64,000 bases of DNA from Acetobacter senegalensis (lineage in GTDB: Bacteria; Pseudomonadota; Alphaproteobacteria; Acetobacterales; Acetobacteraceae). Below are positions 1 to 8,872 of this stretch, piece after piece. Every line of letters begins with the position of its first letter. Within the stretch, counting starts at the first letter, position 1. The translations under genes and the position numbers were made by a program. The notes under the pieces were generated by a model, which ran no database searches, was not told the DNA's origin, and saw only the letters and a list, made by a program, of their open reading frames with translations. The stretch lies in the NCBI RefSeq assembly GCF_001580995.1, contig NZ_LHZU01000147.1, forward strand, positions 92,406 through 156,405, in the 5' to 3' direction.

Positions 1-912
1 CCGCTCCGTTTGATCAAGCGAACTCCAGATTTGAGGCCCCTGTTCGCGCACACGATCCAGAAAGGCCTGCCAGGGAGTGTCCGGGTTATCTGCAATGATT
101 TTACGTATGCGTTGCAGGACGTCTCTGGTTCGAGAGGCTGGAGGAGAGAGAAAATCTCCCGTTGCTGTAACAGGTGTCCGACTATGGCTTTTTGATCTCT
201 GGCCGCGGCGGGATATGGCGAGAATAGGTGCTCTGTGTCCCTGTGCCGCCAAGCTGGCCACAGTATCAGCCATGCTCAAGCCTGTGCCGATAATCAAAAC
301 CCTGTCGTCTGGTTTGACTGTGCTCAGCCCATCAGGTTTCCACGGATCATTGATCAGAACAGGACGCGTTTCAGCAGAAAGGAATGCCCCCAAAGCGGCA
401 AATTGTCTGGGCAGTTGCGGTGCTGGGTGGCTGGTTGCGATAACGACAGTATCTGCTTCAAAAACGTCCCCGCCCTGAGTTTCCAGTATCCATTTGCCAG
501 TTGATACTTTCCGCGCCGCAGTGACCAGACTAGGAATGTGTCGTAGGAGGTGAGCTTCCAGCAGGGGGGCCAGTCTGGCCGCTACGTACTGGCCGAAAAC
601 CTTACGGGCTGGATAGAGATTCCCATCAGGTTGCCGGGCCCCGTCGTCCTGATGGTTTGCCCCCGTTTCTTCCAGCCATTCAAGGAAGTCTAGAGGATGG
701 GCCGTATCAATGCTCATGCGGCTGGCAGGAACATTGATACGGTGGTTGGGGTCTGTTGCGCTGTAAGCCACACCGCTGCCCAACACGGAGCGGGGTTCAA
801 AAACCAGAACCGTCAGGGGGACACGGGGCCCCTTGAGCAGATGCCAGGCCAGCGCAGCGCCACTGAAGCCGCCGCCGATAATGGCTATGATATTAGGAGG
901 CTGCGTACTCAT
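1..912 (-). CDS. FAD/NAD(P)-binding oxidoreductase, partial (3' end outside window)
   Basis: The frame is open from an ATG at 912 to the window edge (304 codons), so the C-terminus is missing. The N-terminus carries a dinucleotide-binding fold with IIGGGFSGAALA at about residues 9-20, then the GSGVAY and NVPASRM segments typical of the FAD/NAD(P)-binding (NAD_binding_9-like) family. A second nucleotide-binding motif, IIGTGLSMAD, lies near residue 205. It starts 2 nt after the ssuD stop, so it is the third gene of the sulfur operon. The substrate is unknown. The context suggests a monooxygenase or hydroxylase-like step in organosulfur use; this is inference. Confidence 0.75.
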   Translation of the reverse strand, partial: MSTQPPNIIAIIGGGFSGAALAWHLLKGPRVPLTVLVFEPRSVLGSGVAYSATDPNHRINVPASRMSIDTAHPLDFLEWLEETGANHQDDGARQPDGNLYPARKVFGQYVAARLAPLLEAHLLRHIPSLVTAARKVSTGKWILETQGGDVFEADTVVIATSHPAPQLPRQFAALGAFLSAETRPVLINDPWKPDGLSTVKPDDRVLIIGTGLSMADTVASLAAQGHRAPILAISRRGQRSKSHSRTPVTATGDFLSPPASRTRDVLQRIRKIIADNPDTPWQAFLDRVREQGPQIWSSLDQTER

Positions 913-914
913 GG

Positions 915-2081
915 TCAGGCTGCGTGAGAACCGGGACGGTGATCACCAGCAATGGTTTCACCAAAAGGTCCCATGTTGTTCAGGTTGGACGTTGCCCGAA
1001 TAGGGTGCGCTGTTGGCAGAAGCGGCAGGACCAGTTCTCCAAACTGATAGGCTTCTTCCAGATGCGGGTAACCGGAGAAGATAAAGGTGTCTATGCCAAG
1101 CCGACGATATTCATCAATGCGTTCGGCAACGGTGTCCGGGTCACCCACAAGAGCGGTGCCGGCCCCCCCACGCACAAGGCCGACCCCGGCCCACAGATTG
1201 GGGCTGATTTCAAGCTTGTCGCGTTTGCCGCCATGCAAAGCACTCATCCGGGCCTGCCCCACGGAATCCATCCGCGCAAAAACCTTTTGAGCTTTGGAGA
1301 TTGTTTCGTCACTTAGGTGGCTGATAAGGCGGTCTGCTTCCTGCCATGCTTCACGCTCGGTTTCTCGAACAATGACGTGAAGGCGGATGCCAAAGGAGAT
1401 ATCGCGTCCCTGTTTTTCTGCGAGTTGGCGTACTTTGCTTATTTTTTCGGCGACTAACGCAGGCGGTTCACCCCATGTCAGATATTTATCAATGTGCTTG
1501 GCGGCGACATGTGCACCGGCCTCAGAGGAGCCGCCGAAATAGAGTGGGGGACCATTTTTCTGGAAAGACGGAAACAGAATGTGGCCATCATCTATCTTGA
1601 AGTGTTTCCCAACGTAATTGACATGCTCTCCATGCAAAAGGGCTCGGTAGATATTGAGAAATTCATCTGTAATTTCATAGCGTGTAGCGTGGTCGGCAAA
1701 AAATCCGTCGCCCGCATTTTCTGCCGGGTCTCCCCCGGTGACAATGTTGATCAGCAGACGGCCTTCAGAGAAACGGTCCAGTGTTGCTGTCATCCGTGCG
1801 GCGAGAGTAGGGGAAAGCAGCCCGGGCCGGACCGCAATAAGATAGCGCAGCCGTTCCGTAATGGGCGCGAGGGCCGAGGCTACAACCCAACTATCTTCAC
1901 AACTGCGGCCTGTTGGTATCAGTACTCCATAATATCCAAGGGTATCGGCCGCTTTTGCCACCTGCTGCAGGTAAGGAAGATCTACCGGACGCCCCCCTTT
2001 CTGGGTGCCAAGATAACGGCTGTCACCATGGGTAGGCAAAAACCATAGAACGTTGATTTTATCAGGAATAGAAAAAGACAT
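915..2081 (-). CDS. ssuD: FMNH2-dependent alkanesulfonate monooxygenase SsuD
   Basis: A 388-residue LLM-class flavin monooxygenase that desulfonates alkanesulfonates to aldehyde and sulfite, using reduced FMN from a separate reductase. The sequence follows E. coli SsuD closely: [13 protein letters not shown] start, [10 protein letters not shown] containing the conserved active-site-region cysteine near residue 61, LYFGGSS, and the loop [19 protein letters not shown]. Length matches the family (about 380). It follows the upstream monooxygenase by 1 nt and precedes the FAD protein by 2 nt, so it sits in a tight operon. No ssuE reductase or ssuABC transporter is visible here; they may lie beyond the left edge or elsewhere. 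Confidence 0.93.
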   Translation of the reverse strand: MSFSIPDKINVLWFLPTHGDSRYLGTQKGGRPVDLPYLQQVAKAADTLGYYGVLIPTGRSCEDSWVVASALAPITERLRYLIAVRPGLLSPTLAARMTATLDRFSEGRLLINIVTGGDPAENAGDGFFADHATRYEITDEFLNIYRALLHGEHVNYVGKHFKIDDGHILFPSFQKNGPPLYFGGSSEAGAHVAAKHIDKYLTWGEPPALVAEKISKVRQLAEKQGRDISFGIRLHVIVRETEREAWQEADRLISHLSDETISKAQKVFARMDSVGQARMSALHGGKRDKLEISPNLWAGVGLVRGGAGTALVGDPDTVAERIDEYRRLGIDTFIFSGYPHLEEAYQFGELVLPLLPTAHPIRATSNLNNMGPFGETIAGDHRPGSHAA

Positions 2082-2082
2082 G

Positions 2083-3501
2083 TCAGGACGCCTTGGAAAA
2101 GGGCAAGGAAGAAAAGAGAGGGGCCGCTGGAGCCGTCAGGTTTTGCGGGTCCCGGTAGCGCGCGCCAAAATGGTATGCGGGCAGCCGTGTTCTTCCGGGT
2201 TCAAAAAGACGTTCGCGCAGGGTCTCGTTTGGCGTGTAAGCTGTACGGTAGCGACCACGCTGCTGAAGTTCAGGCACGACGAGGGAAATAAAATCCCTTG
2301 CAGTCTCAAAGGAGTGGTACTGCCGCAGATTGATGCCATCAATACCATCGACGTCCAGCCAGTTCTCGATCTGATCAGCGACAGTCGTGGGGGAGCCGAC
2401 AACAAAGAAGCGTCCCTCATCAAACGACGCTATCTGTTTGAGTGCGCTACCAATGGTTTGATCCGGGCGGAAGCGACGGCCCATGTTCCCAAAGCTCTGA
2501 CCCTCACGTAGCAGGACATCCCCTATGCGCTCGTTTACATCATAGCGCCGGAGGTCAATTTCAGCCTGAGCGTGAACAAGTGCGCCTTCTACGCTGTAGT
2601 AACGGCGATAGTGTTCCAGCTTTTTGGCGGCGAGGGCATCTGTTTCATCAACAATAATGCCAGCCATGACGATGAACCGAATATCGTCTGGCTTTCGACC
2701 ATGAGCCACGGCCTGTTCGCGTGTTTTGGCAATGTTGCGGCGTACTTCCTCAGTCGTGCGGCCGCCAATAAACACAACCTCGGCGTGTCGGGCTGCAAAT
2801 TCCAACCCTGCTGATGAGCCGGTTGCCTGAAACAGTAAAGGTGTCCGTTGCCGGGATGGTTCCACAAGGTGCGGCCCAGCAACCCGAAAATTAGGCCCTG
2901 TGTGGTTAATGGAACGGACTGCTGAAGGATTTGTATAAATGCCTGCTGCAGCGTCTTTCAGAACGGCGTTGTCATCCCAACTGCCTTCCCAGAGCTTATA
3001 GAGGACATCCATATATTCGTCCGCAATGGCATAACGTTCATCATGCGGGATCTCATCATCCAGACCGAAATTCTGCGCGGCACTCCTTAAGTAGGAGGTG
3101 ACAATATTCCAGCCCACCCGCCCTTGTGTGAGCAGATCAAGCGTTCCCATGCGGCGTGCAAAGGCGAAAGGGGGCTCATAGGTGGTGGAAAATGTAACAC
3201 CAAAACCGATATTCTTGGTGACAGCCGCCATGGCCGGGACAAGCAGGAGCGGATCAAGATTAGGAATTTGCACAGCCTCCCGCAGGGCGGCATCGTTGCT
3301 TTCTCCAAACCGGTCATAAGTGCCAATTACGTCAGCCAGAAAAACTGCGTCAAACAGACCGGCTTCGGCCAGTTTGGCCGTTTCAAGCCAATGCTCCATT
3401 TCACTATAGCGATGGCGGTTATTGCCCGGCGCACGCCACATGCCATGCACGATGTGGCTGACGCAGGCCATTTCAAACAGATTTACGTGCAGTTGTTTCA
3501 T
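2083..3501 (-). CDS. LLM-class flavin monooxygenase, NtaA/SnaA/DszA/DmoA family
   Basis: A 472-residue protein of the bacterial-luciferase-like family subgroup that includes nitrilotriacetate monooxygenase component A, dimethylsulfide monooxygenase DmoA and DszA. Family signs are [16 protein letters not shown] near residue 22, the [15 protein letters not shown] segment, [10 protein letters not shown] near residue 130 and the [20 protein letters not shown] block near residue 226. It needs reduced flavin from a partner reductase. Being first in an operon with ssuD, it most likely acts on an organosulfur compound (sulfone, sulfide or sulfonate), but the substrate cannot be read from sequence. 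The ATG at 3501 has a weak ribosome site and follows the stop of the leader ORF by 9 nt, which suggests translational coupling. Confidence 0.85.
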   Translation of the reverse strand: MKQLHVNLFEMACVSHIVHGMWRAPGNNRHRYSEMEHWLETAKLAEAGLFDAVFLADVIGTYDRFGESNDAALREAVQIPNLDPLLLVPAMAAVTKNIGFGVTFSTTYEPPFAFARRMGTLDLLTQGRVGWNIVTSYLRSAAQNFGLDDEIPHDERYAIADEYMDVLYKLWEGSWDDNAVLKDAAAGIYTNPSAVRSINHTGPNFRVAGPHLVEPSRQRTPLLFQATGSSAGLEFAARHAEVVFIGGRTTEEVRRNIAKTREQAVAHGRKPDDIRFIVMAGIIVDETDALAAKKLEHYRRYYSVEGALVHAQAEIDLRRYDVNERIGDVLLREGQSFGNMGRRFRPDQTIGSALKQIASFDEGRFFVVGSPTTVADQIENWLDVDGIDGINLRQYHSFETARDFISLVVPELQQRGRYRTAYTPNETLRERLFEPGRTRLPAYHFGARYRDPQNLTAPAAPLFSSLPFSKAS

Positions 3502-3510
3502 GGTTTTGGC

Positions 3511-3636
3511 TCAGACTGCGTGACGAAGTGGTCTCAAGGTCGGCTGATAAGGCGGGGCAGAGAGGGTGACGGCACGGCAGGTTGCGGAGTGGAGCGGAAA
3601 GGAGCCGGAAGAGAAAAAGGCAAGAGACGTAAGCAC
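3511..3636 (-). CDS. Possible 41-codon leader peptide of the sulfur operon
   Basis: A GTG start at 3636 is preceded by a strong AAGGAG (3643-3648) at 6 nt spacing. It lies downstream of a good promoter and ends 9 nt before the first monooxygenase. The peptide starts MLTSLAFFSSG and contains one cysteine in SATCRAV. Position, ribosome site and length fit a translated leader that could sense cysteine or couple translation. No homologue is recognised, and the evidence is limited to the signals around it. Confidence 0.4.
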   Translation of the reverse strand: MLTSLAFFSSGSFPLHSATCRAVTLSAPPYQPTLRPLRHAV

Positions 3637-3642
3637 CGCAGA

Positions 3643-3648
3643 CTCCTT
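3643..3648 (-). promoter_or_regulatory. Strong ribosome binding site of the leader ORF
   Basis: AAGGAG on the minus strand, 6 nt before the GTG at 3636. It is clearly better than the site in front of the first annotated enzyme gene, and is the main reason to think the small ORF is translated. Confidence 0.5.
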
Positions 3649-3677
3649 AAATAACCACACAAAATAGTACATAATGA

Positions 3678-3705
3678 ATAGTAACAACGACATCGCGTGA
3701 GTCAA
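3678..3705 (-). promoter_or_regulatory. Sigma-70-type promoter of the sulfur operon
   Basis: On the minus strand a -35 box TTGACT (3700-3705) and a -10 box TACTAT (3678-3683) are separated by 16 bp. Expected transcription start is near 3671, about 25 nt before the ribosome site of the leader ORF. Confidence 0.6.
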
Positions 3706-3719
3706 ACAAAAACTCACGA

Positions 3720-4409
3720 CTTAAATTTGTTATAAAGAAAATTATCGCCCCATTGTGTTGAAAGGCCGGGATGCCGATAACCAGATTCAGTCGGGCTGCC
3801 AGCGTGTTATCTGCATGGGGATCTATTCAACGCAGGCTCTGCGCGTTGGATGCGGAGAGTGTTTGCGGGCGATCACATTTGGAAGATGACGGTAATCTGC
3901 TCCCGCAAGATGGGAGGGGGCTGAGTCATCTTTAACGGGGGTTATGTGGAAACAGAGCTCCCGTCAGTCCATGTTCAGTTGCTGCTGCGCACGTAAGGAG
4001 TGCTTCATATGCCGTTTCGACGCACGCCGCTTTAAACAGGCAAGGCCCTAAACCAGCAGTATTGGAGAGGGCAGCCGGTGCGATCAACCTCCTGCCCATG
4101 TGGAGGAAGAGATACATATGAGGAACAAGTATCGTGGCTTTCTTTGTGCGATGGCCCTTGGGGTAGTCGGCAAAAAGAAGAACGACCTTATTTGACCGAC
4201 GGCGGGGGTTAGGGCGCTGTTTGGGATTGAACGAGATCTTCAGACCCACAGGTTGTCATCAGGGGTTATTACTGATCTGGCGAAGTGGGGGCGTGGTTAG
4301 TCTCTTTCTATCTTCTAGTAATATGATTTTAAATAATAAATTTAGTGGTCATTCCTTCTGAGGGATAGGTACGAGGTCTGTTTTGCAAGCAGAATAAGGA
4401 CGATAATAA
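3720..4409. other. Long intergenic region, no recognised gene
   Basis: About 690 bases between the divergently oriented sulfur operon and exbB. An open frame of 105 codons exists on the minus strand (3932-4249), but it has no recognisable domain, has an arginine- and proline-rich start and lacks a good ribosome site. The plus strand is broken by stops. It could be decayed coding or mobile DNA; I see no transposase motif or terminal repeats. Confidence 0.5.
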
Positions 4410-4424
4410 TGATAGTGATTCGCA
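4410..4424. promoter_or_regulatory. Possible Fur box upstream of exbB
   Basis: TGATAGTGATTCGCA matches the 7-1-7 Fur consensus at 10 of 14 positions, with one half site (TGATAGT) nearly perfect. It lies about 155 bp before exbB in AT-rich DNA. ExbB-ExbD-TonB genes are commonly iron regulated. The second half site is weak, so this is tentative. Confidence 0.35.
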
Positions 4425-4579
4425 CTTGCGGGTTTTGAGCGGCTTTGTTATCACTGTGTGAAATTTTTCATGTGTCAGAGATACAGCAGGTTGTTGCGCC
4501 ATTGAGTTAAGAAAGGGCGTATCTGAGATCTCTCGCATGGAGTTGTATTTCTTCATGTTTTGAAAGTGCTGGTTTCTCC

Positions 4580-5329
4580 ATGCCAACATCAGCCTCCCCA
4601 GTTCTCACCAATATTTCGTTTTCTCCGTGGGAAATGTTTATGAATGCCGGGCCTGTTGTCCGGTGTGTGATGGTTCTTCTGGCGTTGGCATCCCTGCTGA
4701 CGTGGACGGTCTTTTTTGCCATAACGGTTGAACTGGTGCGTGTGCGGCTGAAGCTGGGCCGGGCGGAGCGGGCGCTGGAGGAAGCGGGAACGCTGGATCT
4801 GGGAGAAGAGCACACGCGCGGTGCCGGGATTGCCCATGCGCTGGTGATGGCCGCGGAAACGGAGCGCGAACGCTCACAGGATATTCCCGATGACCGCGAG
4901 GGTTTGAAGGAGCGGATCGTGCTGCATCTTGAACGTCTGGAAGCGGCGGAAGGCCGCCGTCTGATGCGTGGCACGGGCCTGCTGGCCACCATCGGCGCAA
5001 CATCACCCTTTATTGGTCTGTTTGGCACGGTGTGGGGGATCATGACCTCCTTTACCGGCATTGCCGCCAGTAAGGCGACCAGTCTGGCGGTGGTGGCGCC
5101 CGGCATTGCCGAAGCGCTTCTGGCCACGGCTCTGGGGTTGGTGGCGGCCATTCCGGCGGTGATCATCTACAACCATCTTGCACGTCAGTCCGCCGCGTGC
5201 CGGGCGCAGGTGGCGGATCTGACCTCGCTGGTCATGCGGCTGGTCTCGCGCGATCTGGGGCGGATGCAGGCGCAACTGGAAAGCGGGCAGGTGGTGCGCT
5301 TTGGTGTCAGCCGCATGGCCGGGGAGTGA
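4580..5329 (+). CDS. exbB: TonB-system energiser ExbB
   Basis: A 249-residue inner-membrane proton-channel protein of the MotA/TolQ/ExbB family. It has a membrane segment near residues 28-50 and the long cytoplasmic part with LERLEAAEGRRLMRGTGLLATIGATSPFIGLFGTVWGI split over residues 113-155. Two further membrane segments follow near 135-157 and 175-197, the latter including the conserved AEALLATALGLVAAIPAV. With ExbD it converts proton-motive force into TonB movement. It is followed by exbD after 6 nt. The ATG at 4580 fits the usual short N-terminus, though the ribosome site is weak. Confidence 0.93.
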   Translation: MPTSASPVLTNISFSPWEMFMNAGPVVRCVMVLLALASLLTWTVFFAITVELVRVRLKLGRAERALEEAGTLDLGEEHTRGAGIAHALVMAAETERERSQDIPDDREGLKERIVLHLERLEAAEGRRLMRGTGLLATIGATSPFIGLFGTVWGIMTSFTGIAASKATSLAVVAPGIAEALLATALGLVAAIPAVIIYNHLARQSAACRAQVADLTSLVMRLVSRDLGRMQAQLESGQVVRFGVSRMAGE

Positions 5330-5335
5330 CGGGGC

Positions 5336-5809
5336 ATGATCCGCATCCGTCACACTGATGAAAACCCGCATGAGGCCAGTGAGATCAATGTCACGCCGTT
5401 CATTGATGTGATGCTGGTTCTGCTGGTGATCTTCATGGTCACGGCCCCGCTGACCACGGTGAACGTGCCGGTTGATCTGCCGTCCTCCACCGAAAAGCCC
5501 ACACCCCGGCCGGATGATCCCGTGTTTCTGACTGTCAAGGCCGATCACGGTCTGGCGCTGGGCGAGGACGATATCGGTGCGGACGCGCTTGCCGGTGCGC
5601 TGGAGACGGCGACGAAAGGCAACAAGGACGAACGGATCTTCCTGCGGGCCGACAAAACGGTGGATTACGGCACACTGATGGGCGTGATGGACAAGCTGCG
5701 CTCTGCCGGATACCTCAAGGTGGCGCTGGTCAATCTGCAGGGGCAGGAAGAAGGGGCCGCACCGGCTGCTCCGTCCAACGCGCCCACCCCGGCAGGGGAG
5801 ACGCCATGA
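5336..5809 (+). CDS. exbD: TonB-system energiser ExbD
   Basis: A 157-residue protein with a short cytoplasmic N-terminus containing the NVTPFIDVMLVLLVIFMV segment (about residues 18-36), in which the membrane aspartate required for proton translocation is present. A periplasmic domain follows. The C-terminus has an Ala/Pro-rich tail. It overlaps tonB by 4 nt (ATGA) and forms an exbB-exbD-tonB operon that powers outer-membrane receptors for siderophores and other ligands. No TonB-dependent receptor is encoded nearby. Confidence 0.93.
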   Translation: MIRIRHTDENPHEASEINVTPFIDVMLVLLVIFMVTAPLTTVNVPVDLPSSTEKPTPRPDDPVFLTVKADHGLALGEDDIGADALAGALETATKGNKDERIFLRADKTVDYGTLMGVMDKLRSAGYLKVALVNLQGQEEGAAPAAPSNAPTPAGETP

Positions 5810-6666
5810 CCACGGCGGTTGCCGAGCAGGGCGAAAAAACCGTGCACCTGTCACAGTCTTTTGCCGAGTGGCAGAAAGCCCATACCCGCCATATCCGCCA
5901 GGAGGAAGCGCTTCGCTGGGGGATATCCTTTGTGGCGGTGCTGATGGTGACAGGCGGGGCGGTGGCATGGATCATGCGGCTGCCTCCGGTTGTGGTGCCC
6001 GTGCCGGAACCTCCACCTGCGGCCATTGCCCTTGATATGGCGCCGGAGCCAGTGTCCACACCGTCTCCTCCAACGGATGTGCCGCCCGGCCCGCAGCAGA
6101 CCCTCTCGGAACCAGACCCGGCACCGGAGGAGCCGCCCAAGATATCGGCCCCGCCATCACCCGCAGCCAATCCACCAGTGCCGGTGCCCAAACCAGAAAA
6201 GCCGCGCAAAATTGTGAAGAAACACAAACCTGCGCCGCATCTGAAACAGCCGGTGCCAGATAAAACGCCACCAGCAGAGGAAGTAACAGCACCGCCCGCG
6301 ACAGAAGCACCTCCGGCGGCTGCTCAGGCTACTTCTGCTTCAGGCCAGTCATCATCACATGCGTCTCAAAGCCCGGCAACGTGGCAAGGTGATTTGTTAG
6401 CTCGGCTGGAGAAGTACAAGCGGTATCCGTCGGAGGCTATGGCTGATCATCAGGAGGGCGTACCAATGCTGCGTTTCTCCATGGATCGTAAAGGTCATGT
6501 CTTGTCTGCTCACATTCAAGGCAGTTCCGGCCATGCTTTGCTGGATCAGGAAGCGATGGCGTTGGTGCGCCGTGCCGAGCCTCTTCCGGTTCCGCCAGAT
6601 AGTGTTCAAGGAGACCCTATTACTCTCACCGTGCCGATTGAATTTTACATAGAAAAAGGGAAATGA
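5806..6666 (+). CDS. tonB: TonB family energy-transducing protein
   Basis: A 286-residue protein with an N-terminal cytoplasmic stretch of about 35 residues and one membrane anchor (about 37-56, ending WIMRLPPVVVPVPEPPP). A long periplasmic region rich in Pro, Lys and Glu covers residues 58-175. The C-terminal TonB domain (about 195-286) has YPSEAMADHQEGVPMLRFSMD and a closing VPIEFYIEKGK. This is the classical TonB layout. It is the last gene of the exb operon; AT-rich DNA without an obvious hairpin follows. Confidence 0.9.
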   Translation: MTTAVAEQGEKTVHLSQSFAEWQKAHTRHIRQEEALRWGISFVAVLMVTGGAVAWIMRLPPVVVPVPEPPPAAIALDMAPEPVSTPSPPTDVPPGPQQTLSEPDPAPEEPPKISAPPSPAANPPVPVPKPEKPRKIVKKHKPAPHLKQPVPDKTPPAEEVTAPPATEAPPAAAQATSASGQSSSHASQSPATWQGDLLARLEKYKRYPSEAMADHQEGVPMLRFSMDRKGHVLSAHIQGSSGHALLDQEAMALVRRAEPLPVPPDSVQGDPITLTVPIEFYIEKGK

Positions 6667-6804
6667 TAGCGAATTATTCGCGGAATATTTTTAGAGTTTA
6701 TAGGTTTTCTAATTTAAGTATTTATCAAAAATACTCTATTTTTATTGTCTTATCTAATTTGTCTTTGAGGTTGAAAGACTTCCGCTCTGTCAGGGGGTGT
6801 TATT

Positions 6805-7326
6805 TTAGTTTCTATAGTTGGTGCGAATTTTATGTTGAGCTTTAGAGGAGGTGCGAGGGCTATCGTCATGAGGTTTGACTGCTGCATGGTTGCTGCCAGT
6901 GACGTAATCCTGAAGTTCCTGAGCCTCCTGCTCTGCATTTTCTGCCCGTAATTTGACGATATCGCCAATACTGACCAGACCTACGAGCTTTCCGTCTTCA
7001 AGAACCGGAACATGACGGCTGCGAGACCATGTCATTCGATTGGCGATGTCAAATATGTTGTCGTCAGGTGAAGCGGTTGGCGTCTCTTTCAGCATGATCT
7101 CTTTTGCCGTCAGGGATGCGATGTTGGGGCCATATTGGGTGAGTGCGTTAACAATGGCACGTTCCGAAACCATTCCCGCAAGTGCGCCATTAGCGCCCAT
7201 AACTGGTGCGCCACCAATATTATGACGGATCAGCAAATTGGCGACAGAAAGGACAGGATCGTCTTCCTTGACGGTGAGGACCACATTTCCTTTCTGGGCC
7301 AGAATATGAAAAACACGAGAAGACAT
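6805..7326 (-). CDS. CBS-domain-pair protein
   Basis: A 173-residue soluble protein made almost entirely of two CBS motifs. The first runs from about VVLTVKEDDPVLSVANLL (residues 16-33) to GMVSERAIVNAL, the second from KEIMLKETPTASPDDNIFDIA to GLVSIGDIVKLR. CBS pairs bind adenosyl nucleotides (AMP, ATP, NAD, SAM) and usually act as energy sensors. The ATG at 7326 is chosen because AGAAGGAA (7335-7342) lies 8 nt upstream; an upstream in-frame start at 7404 lacks such a site. It lies 79 bp after nuoN on the same strand and may be cotranscribed with the complex I genes. Confidence 0.85.
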   Translation of the reverse strand: MSSRVFHILAQKGNVVLTVKEDDPVLSVANLLIRHNIGGAPVMGANGALAGMVSERAIVNALTQYGPNIASLTAKEIMLKETPTASPDDNIFDIANRMTWSRSRHVPVLEDGKLVGLVSIGDIVKLRAENAEQEAQELQDYVTGSNHAAVKPHDDSPRTSSKAQHKIRTNYRN

Positions 7327-7405
7327 AGGAACTGTTCCTTCTGTATTTTGCGTGAAGAGATGGAATGTTTTTGAAGTCAGAAGGCATTGTTTGTATGCGG
7401 CCATA

Positions 7406-8872
7406 TTAAAGGCTGGGCTGCATTGGCTCTTGAATACTTATAAGTTCATTTTGTGGTAATGGTGGGGACGGCAGAACCTGCGGAAGCATCCGGGCAGGGA
7501 AAATTCCACCCACAACCACTATCAAAGTCAAAACGACGATAAGAGTTGTCAGTTCCGGAGACTGACTTTTTTTAACTTGTAACGAGGGCGTGTTCTGCGT
7601 GCCCATAAGGACACGGACAATAGAGAGATAATAATACAGGCCGATGATGCTCCCAATAACAAGGGCAGCAAGCAGAAGTGTCTGCTGACGTTCCACACCG
7701 GTTGCGGCGACCTCAAATTTTGCGAAAAATCCAATTCCCGGTGGAATGCCAGCCAGCGAAAGGATCATCAGGGATAAGGTTGTTGCCAGAAAAGGGCGGG
7801 TGTAAAATAGGCCTCTCCAGTCAGTAATAGTATTGGGGAGTGAATTCTCCGTCAGAGCAAAGGCGCAGATAATGGCGAAAATTCCTAAAGTGCTTGCGGC
7901 ATAGGCTGCGAGATAGAGTGTGATCGCTTCTGATCTCAACTGTCCGGGCGAAAAAAAAGCAATAAGCAGATAACCGACATGCGCGATTGACGAACACGCC
8001 ATAAGACGGATGAGATTGGTTTGACGCAAGGCCAGAAAATTGCCGCCGAGAATAGTCAGAATGATCACGGCGGACAGGATGCCATGCAGATACCCGGGAG
8101 TATCCCCTGTGCCGAAATAGCGAACAAGAGACGAGAAAATGGCTATTTTTGAAACCACAGCCATGAATGCAGCAACCGGCGGCGGCGCACCGTCCATGAC
8201 ATCTGGCAGCCACATATGAAAAGGCACGGCAGAGAGTTTAAAGAAAACTCCCACAAGGATCATGATGGTTGCAATGGCCGGGATGGCGTTGGCATTGCCT
8301 GAAGGGGGAGGGCTGAACAGAAGGGAGCCAGTGCTGGCATAAGCCAGACCGATGCCAAACAGAAGAATGGCGGACGATATTCCTGAAAGAATCAGATATT
8401 TCATGGAGGCTTCACTGGCCTCTGTCAAACGGGAATAGCGAGATGCCACAAGCCCCATAAGGGAGAGCGCCAGTATCTCAACCCCCAGAAAGAAGGGGAG
8501 ATAATTTGCGCTGAAAACCATAGAAATCGCGCCTAATGTGCCCAGAACAAGTAGGAGAGGATATTCGTCGGTTGGATGTGTTTTATCCTGCTCCAGATCC
8601 CGCCATGACATAAGAAGAATACTTAGAGACGAAAGCAGGATGAGAAGAGCAGTATAGTTTGCCCAGCGGTCCTGCACAAAGAGGGACAAGCCTTCGGGGT
8701 GTGGTGTGCCGACATGATAACCAATGCCGCCGAGGGACAGGACGAGTGTCACTAAAGCAAGTGTCAGGCTACGTGTTGTTGAGCGACGCCATGCGATGGC
8801 CGTGAGCAGGAGCATGGTGCCGACAGAAAGAAGAGGGAGCGGCAAAGGCAGGAACAGATCATGCGTGATCAT
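7406..8872 (-). CDS. nuoN: NADH-quinone oxidoreductase subunit N
   Basis: A 488-residue antiporter-like membrane subunit of complex I with about 14 predicted hydrophobic helices. The conserved proton-channel stretch KLSAVPFHMWLPDVMDGAPPPV is near residues 213-234, and LACSSIAHVGYLLIAF near 290-305. Subunits L, M and N pump protons in the membrane arm. It overlaps nuoM by 4 nt and is the last nuo gene. Confidence 0.95.
   Translation of the reverse strand: MITHDLFLPLPLPLLSVGTMLLLTAIAWRRSTTRSLTLALVTLVLSLGGIGYHVGTPHPEGLSLFVQDRWANYTALLILLSSLSILLMSWRDLEQDKTHPTDEYPLLLVLGTLGAISMVFSANYLPFFLGVEILALSLMGLVASRYSRLTEASEASMKYLILSGISSAILLFGIGLAYASTGSLLFSPPPSGNANAIPAIATIMILVGVFFKLSAVPFHMWLPDVMDGAPPPVAAFMAVVSKIAIFSSLVRYFGTGDTPGYLHGILSAVIILTILGGNFLALRQTNLIRLMACSSIAHVGYLLIAFFSPGQLRSEAITLYLAAYAASTLGIFAIICAFALTENSLPNTITDWRGLFYTRPFLATTLSLMILSLAGIPPGIGFFAKFEVAATGVERQQTLLLAALVIGSIIGLYYYLSIVRVLMGTQNTPSLQVKKSQSPELTTLIVVLTLIVVVGGIFPARMLPQVLPSPPLPQNELISIQEPMQPSL

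Noticed and set aside
3511..3717. 68-codon frame starting at a GTG upstream of the sulfur-operon promoter
   Set aside because: Its first part overlaps the -35 and -10 boxes; only the segment after the strong ribosome site (from 3636) is kept.
4507..5166. 219-codon minus-strand frame
   Set aside because: Antisense to exbB, with an Arg/Ser/Thr-rich sequence and no domain.
5003..5968. 321-codon minus-strand frame across exbB, exbD and tonB
   Set aside because: Antisense to three well-supported genes; composition is Arg/Gly/His-rich as expected for a shadow frame in GC-rich DNA.
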